Under the pieces are notes generated by a model. The model saw only the letters and a program-made list of their open reading frames with translations. It was not told the DNA's origin and did no database searches. A DNA stretch of 42,635 bases. It comes from a virus. Below are positions 37,388 to 42,635 of this stretch, in pieces. The stretch lies in IMG/VR virus record IMGVR_UViG_3300032668_000728, positions 1 through 42,635 of that record; one strand, given 5' to 3'. The position numbers and the translations under genes were made by a program. Every line of letters begins with the position of its first letter. Position 1 is the first letter of the stretch.

Positions 37388-37412
37388 AAAAGGCACCCTT
37401 GAGTGCCTTTTT
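37388..37412 (-). terminator. Terminator after the 788-residue gene
   Basis: Stem AAAAGGCAC / GTGCCTTTT with a 6-base loop; on the minus strand it ends in TTTTGTTTT. It stands before the gp32 promoter region. Confidence 0.8.
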
Positions 37413-37433
37413 AATTGATATATTATTGTTGTT

Positions 37434-39800
37434 TTACTTGAGACCTGCTATTCTAAGCATTTGATCAATATCTTCTTTGAATTGTTTGTTATAATGTAAT
37501 AGATCATCTTCTGAATCACCTTTGCGCATTGCTTTTGCTTGACTTGGCATAATCTTAAGTTTGTCTAATAGGCCCAATGGTTTTGCGCCCATACGTTTCA
37601 TTTTTACATCTTTGTTTACATGATCATCACCAGCAACACTTTCATTTTTTCTACTGCGTAAGTGTGCAATAAAGTCTGCTAGTTTAGCATCTGGATGTTT
37701 TGATTTATACTCTTGATAGTTTTTAACAAAGTCTGGGTGTTTAGGATCGTCTAATTCATATGCATCACGTGTGTCATATCCTTCGCCTAATGCACGATCA
37801 AATGCTTCTTCTAATTCATGATGACCGAGACCAGCATCACGTTCTAGTTGTGCTACCCAACCACTAACATCGCTTGAGCCAATTTCATGTACAGGGCCAG
37901 CAAATTCAGCAATGTCTACTGCGGCATTTACAATACCTTCTGGGCCTAGTTTTCTTAATAATTCCAACATTCTTTCATCGCCTTGGCTACAACCAGTAAG
38001 AATTCTGCGAATAATAGCTGTTGCAATAGCATCTATGCTATTATCATCTTCGTCTTCATCTTCGCAAATACATTTATCTGCTGTGCGATCGCATGCATCA
38101 CAGTAATCATGTTCTTCATATACTGTGCCGTCCATGCCGCCGTCACCAGATCCGTATGTTTTACTAAACTGTCCTGGTTCAGCACACTCATCTGCTGCAT
38201 CTGATGCTACGCTTTCAGCTAGGTTTGGAAATTGTTTCATAATAGACTCAGCATCTAATTTGCCTGCGCTTGCTGGGTAGATAGTTTTAAACAATGGTTT
38301 TGTAAATTTATCTTTAGCACGAGCACCTGCAATGATTTCTTCTGCACGTTCTTTGCTAACTGGTTTACTGCGTAATACTTTTGCTTGACCACTACGATCA
38401 TAATCAACAATACAAGCTACATATAATTCTTCGTCTGATTCATCTAGATCACCACCTTCACTGCCGGTTTCGCTAGGTTCTGGTGTATCTTGGTCGCCAA
38501 TTTCATCCACAACTTCTTGGAATACTGCTGGAACATTATCTTGTAACCAATCCATAATAGTATCACGTGCGTCTGCTGTTGGGTCCGCGTTGGCTAATTC
38601 TACTAGTTTGGCTTTTAGTTCATCATTTTGAATGATATCACCAATAGCATTGATAGCATTAACAGCATCAACTCCTACTGGAATTTCATCGCTAAGTGCC
38701 TCAATTAGATCGTCAGCGTTAATAGGCTCTATACCCCATTGTTTAACGCCCTCTTCATCTTCATCCCAGCCTTCAGCTACAGTGTTAGCCCAGCTTTCAA
38801 ATTGTTGTGCAAATTTATTTTCTTTTTTCATTTTATAAGCCTTATGCACCAATGGTAGTGCGTCTGTCATTTTATCATTAAATACACGCTTGATGAAGCG
38901 TTCTTTCATTTCATCCAAATTGGCTTCATCTTCTGGCAAGTAGCTAGAGTTTGATGATTCAAATTGTTCTTTGCAATGAGTGTAGCCTTTCTTACCACTC
39001 ATGCGTTTAAGAGTGTTATTAAGTAGTCCGTGGTATTCAAATGCTGATTCAACCATGGCTTGAGTTTCTTGATCTTCAAATGTACGGCGGCGCACACTGT
39101 TCATAAACGGTTTAAGTTTACTGCATTCTACAGCCATTTCACAGATGTGACTACCTAGGTCATCGTGTGGTGTGCCACCTGCTGACACATGGCGTGCCAT
39201 AGCACGTGCACCTGTTAGGCTCTTGAATGGCATCTTAAAACGTTCGCCTTCTGCGTTTTCAACATAGATGCTGTTGATATGACGACTACGAGCTCCTGTC
39301 ATTTCATCAACTACTGGTGCATTGTGGCGTACAATAATACGAGCAGGACCAAACTTTTGATAGCTTGACTTGCTAGTACCATATAGCTTGCTTTCACCAA
39401 TAACTTCATCTTTGTTGTAGGTGCTGTCTGCTTTACTTTGTTGAGCAATGTCGCGATGTTTTAGTGTCGAACGTGTGATATCTCTAGGTTCAAAACTTAA
39501 CAGATTGCGTTTGGCAAATTCACGCAGTTCACGTAGGAATTGATACCAATGTTTCTTTTCGTGTTCTGTTAGGCCATCTGTGATATTCTTACTAAAGTAA
39601 ACTTTTAATGATGTTTCATCAATTAAACTCATGGTAATATTACCATGGTTTTCGCCATCTACTAGGTAATCAAAATTGAAAAAACGTGCTTTTTCAGGGT
39701 CATTTGTAGCTTTAGCGTTTTCGTCGCCTAAGCTAACATCTTCGTACCTGTCACGAATTTTTTCAAATAGACTTTCTGCAATTTTATTAACTTCTCTCAT
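37434..39800 (-). CDS. Large hypothetical phage protein (788 residues)
   Basis: The largest gene of the window. The N-terminal third is alpha/beta (KVYFSKNITDGLTEHEKKHWYQFLREL...). The middle has an acidic helical region. Around residues 570-590 a Cys cluster (CDACDRTADKCIC) followed by a long acidic stretch could bind zinc. The C-terminal part is charged and helical. No enzyme motif is recognised. It sits between terminase and gp32. Its start follows a late promoter box by only 5 bases, so the mRNA should be leaderless and the protein late, possibly a structural or packaging-associated protein. Confidence 0.85.
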   Translation of the reverse strand: MREVNKIAESLFEKIRDRYEDVSLGDENAKATNDPEKARFFNFDYLVDGENHGNITMSLIDETSLKVYFSKNITDGLTEHEKKHWYQFLRELREFAKRNLLSFEPRDITRSTLKHRDIAQQSKADSTYNKDEVIGESKLYGTSKSSYQKFGPARIIVRHNAPVVDEMTGARSRHINSIYVENAEGERFKMPFKSLTGARAMARHVSAGGTPHDDLGSHICEMAVECSKLKPFMNSVRRRTFEDQETQAMVESAFEYHGLLNNTLKRMSGKKGYTHCKEQFESSNSSYLPEDEANLDEMKERFIKRVFNDKMTDALPLVHKAYKMKKENKFAQQFESWANTVAEGWDEDEEGVKQWGIEPINADDLIEALSDEIPVGVDAVNAINAIGDIIQNDELKAKLVELANADPTADARDTIMDWLQDNVPAVFQEVVDEIGDQDTPEPSETGSEGGDLDESDEELYVACIVDYDRSGQAKVLRSKPVSKERAEEIIAGARAKDKFTKPLFKTIYPASAGKLDAESIMKQFPNLAESVASDAADECAEPGQFSKTYGSGDGGMDGTVYEEHDYCDACDRTADKCICEDEDEDDNSIDAIATAIIRRILTGCSQGDERMLELLRKLGPEGIVNAAVDIAEFAGPVHEIGSSDVSGWVAQLERDAGLGHHELEEAFDRALGEGYDTRDAYELDDPKHPDFVKNYQEYKSKHPDAKLADFIAHLRSRKNESVAGDDHVNKDVKMKRMGAKPLGLLDKLKIMPSQAKAMRKGDSEDDLLHYNKQFKEDIDQMLRIAGLK

Positions 39801-39805
39801 GTAAG

Positions 39806-39812
39806 TATTTAT
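39806..39812 (-). promoter_or_regulatory. Late promoter box
   Basis: ATAAATA on the minus strand, ending 5 bases before the ATG of the 788-residue gene; predicts a transcript starting at the A of ATG. Confidence 0.6.
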
Positions 39813-39814
39813 CT

Positions 39815-41377
39815 TTAAGTGATAAAGAATGGCATTGGCTCTACAATGTCTTCTAGACTGTCTTTCATTTTAAGATCTAATTGACTGTCAAAGCTCTGTA
39901 GCATTTGTGCCATGCGTACTATGAGTATTAGACTCATAACTAGGTCATCTGTTTCACCTGGTTTAGCCGCATAGCTAGCACCTGATGCTACAAAAGTTTT
40001 TAATTCGCTGATCAGCGGGCGGCTAACAACTGTCATGCGACGGCTTTCTATTAGATTTTTAAGTTTAGCACAGGCTGATATTTTAGTTTTATTTGTGGTA
40101 TTAAAGCCCTTGCGATATCTACGGCCACTGCCGCCCATATGACGAGGTTCACTGAGGAATATGCCGCGGATATTTTCTTCGCCAATTTCACTGATACTTA
40201 ACAAGGCTGCTTCACCTACAGTGTTGTTTTCAACGCTATAGTAAACACTGGTCTGTGCTACTGTTTCTGCTAGGTATTTGGTAATTTCTGTTAGGATACC
40301 AACTTGTTGTTGTATAGGAGTGCGGTTATGCTGCCATTCTGCTACTTGTTTAAATGTAGGTAACTCAAACACCTGTATACCTGCAGGGTCACCACCTGTG
40401 CCTAGGCTAGGATCTAAGGCCACTACATAGGTATATTGTGGTTCAGGCCTTTTGTACCAGCGTACTTGTCCCTGACGTTCTATAGGATCCAGGCCAGCCA
40501 TTTCAACTAAAAATCCTGGATTGATTAAGGTCTCGTCCCAGATAATAAACTCACAATCCATTTCACGACGGAAACGTTCATCACCTAGTTGTGCTCGCTG
40601 TTGTGAGGCCCACGTTTCGTCACGGTCTGGATGTTCGTTCCAATAGCTACGGAATGCTTTAAATCCGTTAACACCAATTTCAGTTGGGTTGCCAAATTCA
40701 TCAAAGCACTTGTTAGCACCTTTCCATAGGGTAGCAAATTGGTCTTCATCGCTGTTAGGCGTTGAAGTAATAATACACTTACCACCAGTTGCTAGTGTGG
40801 GACTAATTGAAGTCCAGAATTCTCGTCCTATGGTAGGGCGAACGAATGCGAACTCATCTGCATATAATAATGATATTGACAGACCACGACCTGTGTTTTC
40901 TGTAGTTGTAGCTGAGATAATACGACTACCATTATCAAAATCAATACTACCTTTGTTGTAGCTCACAGCACCTGCACGTATAAAGTCTGGTACGCTTTCA
41001 TAAGCATAGCGTATACGTTGCATGATTTCTTGTGAGCCTGTGTATTTGTGTGCGGCAATTAGGATAGTACTATCTGGCACGAACATAGCGTACCATAACA
41101 AGTAACCTGCAGCACTTGTTGACTTACCTGTTTGACGAGGCATTAGCGAAATGCTAAAGCGATAATTATGATATGTATTGATCAGGCGTTTCTGATAGTC
41201 AAATGGTTCGTATAACATACGCCCTTTAACAGGGTGTTGTATATAGAAGTAGTTGCTCATAAAGTATTCAGGACCCGTAATAGGGTCTGCACACTTTGCG
41301 AACTCGCGGATCTGCTCTTCAGTGAATGCTTCTTTCTGATGAGCTTTTTTAACTATTACTAGATCAGGTTTTGCCAT
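39815..41377 (-). CDS. 17: Terminase large subunit (gp17-like)
   Basis: With ATG at 41375-41377 the protein has 520 residues. It has Walker A RQTGKST (81-87), Walker B LLYADEFAF and a nuclease domain with VALDPSLGTGGD, as in T4 gp17, the packaging motor and headful nuclease. A longer frame reaching 41443 runs into the end of the HNH gene and is rejected. A TTAAATA late-like box lies 5 bases upstream of ATG, overlapping the HNH stop. No introns or interruptions are seen. Confidence 0.96.
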   Translation of the reverse strand: MAKPDLVIVKKAHQKEAFTEEQIREFAKCADPITGPEYFMSNYFYIQHPVKGRMLYEPFDYQKRLINTYHNYRFSISLMPRQTGKSTSAAGYLLWYAMFVPDSTILIAAHKYTGSQEIMQRIRYAYESVPDFIRAGAVSYNKGSIDFDNGSRIISATTTENTGRGLSISLLYADEFAFVRPTIGREFWTSISPTLATGGKCIITSTPNSDEDQFATLWKGANKCFDEFGNPTEIGVNGFKAFRSYWNEHPDRDETWASQQRAQLGDERFRREMDCEFIIWDETLINPGFLVEMAGLDPIERQGQVRWYKRPEPQYTYVVALDPSLGTGGDPAGIQVFELPTFKQVAEWQHNRTPIQQQVGILTEITKYLAETVAQTSVYYSVENNTVGEAALLSISEIGEENIRGIFLSEPRHMGGSGRRYRKGFNTTNKTKISACAKLKNLIESRRMTVVSRPLISELKTFVASGASYAAKPGETDDLVMSLILIVRMAQMLQSFDSQLDLKMKDSLEDIVEPMPFFIT

Positions 41378-41381
41378 ACTG

Positions 41382-42110
41382 TTATTTAACCATCTGTTTT
41401 TTATTTTCGTAGTATCTGAGCAATGATTGACGTTGTTTTTCAACCTGTTCTTTAGATTTTGGTTTTCCTTTATGTGCTAAAGAAATTGCTTTTTTATGTT
41501 CATCTGAACGAGGAGGAATTATTTGATTAGCTCTTGCAAGTTTAATTTTAATTTTAGTTTCTTCAGATAATGGATTTCTTTTTCTGCCAGACAATCGTAT
41601 AGATATTTGTTGTTTTTGTTCTTCTGTGCGTTTCTTCCCAACATTTTTGCCCTTCATTGATTCTGATAGCTTTCTTTTAGATTCTTCACTCATTGGTTTT
41701 CTTTTTTTGCCAACGTGTGTCAGAGATAATTTCTTTTTAGTTTCTTCTGAATGTTTTCTGCCAGGTTTACCTTTTAAAGTTTCTGATTTTAGATTAGCAT
41801 ATTTAATACGCAATGATTCGTATATTTTAGATGTTATTTTATATCTTTGTTGAGAATTATTTTCTAATGTTGCCATAGCCCAAGCGGCATGTACCATTTT
41901 ATTTTTCGCATCACCTTCATACATTTTAGTAAGTAGAAGATGGCAAACAAAATGTTCTCTGGCTGTGAGTTTTACAAGATTTTCTTTAAGATTGCTACCA
42001 CCTAGCGATTTAGGGATAATATGATGTGTTTCGTAATAACCATCTATTAGACGATTTTTAGCATTATTGATGATACTGGTATAATAAGAAGTATATTTGT
42101 TTTCTAACAT
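41382..42110 (-). CDS. HNH homing endonuclease with NUMOD3-like repeats
   Basis: This 242-residue protein opens with an HNH core: YYETHHIIPKSLGG (H29, H30), ENLVKLTAREHFVCHLLL. The rest holds repeated basic blocks (KGKPGRKHSEETKKKLS, GKKRKPMSEESKRKLS, GRKRNPLSEETKIKIK), typical NUMOD3 DNA-binding repeats. It is a free-standing mobile element next to terminase. Late promoter control by a hairpin (42101-42132) and a partial direct repeat at both ends are described in the findings. It is more AT-rich than its neighbours. Confidence 0.93.
   Translation of the reverse strand: MLENKYTSYYTSIINNAKNRLIDGYYETHHIIPKSLGGSNLKENLVKLTAREHFVCHLLLTKMYEGDAKNKMVHAAWAMATLENNSQQRYKITSKIYESLRIKYANLKSETLKGKPGRKHSEETKKKLSLTHVGKKRKPMSEESKRKLSESMKGKNVGKKRTEEQKQQISIRLSGRKRNPLSEETKIKIKLARANQIIPPRSDEHKKAISLAHKGKPKSKEQVEKQRQSLLRYYENKKQMVK
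41383..41389 (-). promoter_or_regulatory. Late-like box of terminase
   Basis: TTAAATA on the minus strand, 5 bases before the terminase ATG; one mismatch to the ATAAATA form. Confidence 0.45.
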
Positions 42111-42132
42111 ATAGTTATTTATCTGTTAGAAA
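42101..42132 (-). promoter_or_regulatory. Late promoter inside a start-codon-hiding hairpin
   Basis: TTTCTAACA (42124-42132) pairs perfectly with TGTTAGAAA (42101-42109). The 14-base loop holds ATAAATA (42116-42122), and the HNH ATG lies at the loop/3' arm edge. Read-through RNA would hide the start; late RNA would not. Confidence 0.8.
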
Positions 42133-42151
42133 CGGTTTAATGAAGTTTAGT

Positions 42152-42385
42152 TTAGAATGGTTTTTCGTTCGTCATCAGCGGCAGCGCGAACCACAATCTA
42201 AACCATTCTGGCGTACCAGGTTGTACATTGTGTTCATTTTGGTAGTTGATTTTTTCCATGGCAGTGATACTAGGGTTGCTACCACCTGTGCGTGTTGGGG
42301 TTTCTGGACCTTTGTATTCCACTAGCTTGCCTTGATTGTTGCCGCTCAAGCCTGCCATGTATTTGAGTTGTTCTAATTCATCCAT
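42152..42385 (-). CDS. Small hypothetical protein near terminase
   Basis: This 77-residue protein starts MDELEQLKYMAGLSGNNQGKLVEYKG and ends PGTPEWFRLWFALPLMTNEKPF, an aromatic, conserved-looking C-terminus. AAAGGAAGAAAAAATA is its ribosome-binding site. It may be a small terminase-associated or virion protein by position. Its start overlaps the TAA of the next frame. Confidence 0.65.
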   Translation of the reverse strand: MDELEQLKYMAGLSGNNQGKLVEYKGPETPTRTGGSNPSITAMEKINYQNEHNVQPGTPEWFRLWFALPLMTNEKPF

Positions 42386-42635
42386 TATTTTTTCTTCCTT
42401 TTAGCACCTGAATTATGTGGCACTGGGCTGGCTCTATGTACATCATCTGCTTCTCTGCTTCTAGTGTCACTCATCTTATTAACTGGTCCTGCATCTGTCA
42501 TTTCTGCGGCATCTTTGATCATATCATATTCTTCATCAGTGTAGGTAAGCAACAGTGGGTCACCAGCGAATGGACCTGCAACTGGCATTTTGCCACCTTT
42601 CTTACCATCAGCGACTCCTAACGCTAACCCAAAAC
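42385..42635 (-). CDS. Hypothetical protein, cut by the window edge
   Basis: The minus-strand frame is open to the right edge (about 83 residues visible) with glycine-rich sequence (LALGVADGKKGGKMPVAG), followed by LLLTYTDEEYDMIKDAAEM and a basic tail ending KRKKK. An internal ATG at 42588 could be a start, but the frame continues upstream without a stop, so I read it as the C-terminal part of a larger protein. No family is recognised. Confidence 0.55.
   Translation of the reverse strand, partial: FGLALGVADGKKGGKMPVAGPFAGDPLLLTYTDEEYDMIKDAAEMTDAGPVNKMSDTRSREADDVHRASPVPHNSGAKRKKK

Noticed and set aside
6818-37433. Riboswitches (glutamine- or glycine-type) in intergenic gaps
   Set aside because: I looked through all gaps longer than 80 bases for the known conserved cores and saw none; the gaps are taken up by promoters and terminators.
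40689-40961. Plus-strand frame within terminase
   Set aside because: Antisense to a highly conserved coding region with no ribosome-binding site; same for the frames at 10779-11060 and 32561-32854.

Overview
This window looks like part of the genome of a T4-like marine myovirus. It is AT-rich and tightly packed, and nearly every gene lies on the minus strand; only the genes at 12234 and 27513 lie on the plus strand. T4-type core genes are present: large terminase (39815-41377), the ssDNA-binding protein gp32 (36252-37268), UvsX (35083-36198), UvsY (33555-34010), UvsW (4254-5714) and a possible gp62-like clamp-loader subunit (2186-2653). No integrase, plasmid gene, rRNA or CRISPR array was seen. 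The accessory genes suggest a methylotrophic host. There is a 23-codon pqqA (26220-26291), the precursor peptide of pyrroloquinoline quinone (PQQ), the cofactor of methanol dehydrogenase. There are also formate-tetrahydrofolate ligase and S-adenosylhomocysteine hydrolase. A marine methylotroph such as an OM43-type Methylophilales bacterium is my inference for the host.

Layout on the plus-strand coordinates (minus-strand transcription runs from high to low). 1-6817: replication and recombination genes with hypotheticals, a DnaE-palm-like protein cut by the window edge, a glycosyltransferase-like protein and a 2OG-Fe(II) oxygenase-like protein. 6818-12199: an early region with formate-THF ligase, a string of tiny membrane proteins and an AAA ATPase, with near-consensus sigma70 promoters. 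12234-25142: about 13 kb of surface-sugar genes (cupin, nucleotidyltransferase-kinase fusion, KdsC-like phosphatase, GatZ-like aldolase, glycosyltransferases, C-methyltransferase, epimerase, dTDP-glucose-dehydratase-like enzyme), interrupted by an exported SleB-type lysin. 25160-28523: small early units holding peroxiredoxin, pqqA, a tRNA whose anticodon reads CUA, and an outer-membrane barrel. 28631-33571: SahH, a diiron ferritin-like protein, a possible PD-(D/E)XK nuclease, a cytidylyltransferase-cupin fusion and a methyltransferase. 33555-42635: UvsY, UvsX, gp32, a 788-residue protein, terminase, an HNH homing endonuclease and two small genes, the last cut by the window edge.

Two promoter classes are visible. 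Early units use TTGACA-17/18-TATAAT boxes, and several share an inverted repeat or a TCAAAATG block in the spacer. Late units use a T4-type ATAAATA box. At two genes (starts at 31922 and 42110) the late box sits in the 14-nt loop of a perfect 9-bp hairpin whose 3' arm covers the start codon. Read-through RNA would hide the start, while late RNA would begin in the loop and expose it. A third gene (17650-17790) has a related arrangement in its leader. Several other late or early boxes lie only 5-6 nt from ATG, which predicts leaderless mRNAs.

Together the genes suggest a phage that copies and recombines its DNA in T4 fashion, supplements host one-carbon metabolism (PQQ precursor, formyl-THF, methyl cycle), defends against peroxide, and makes or modifies surface sugars. 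Functions come from motifs read by eye; no database search was run.
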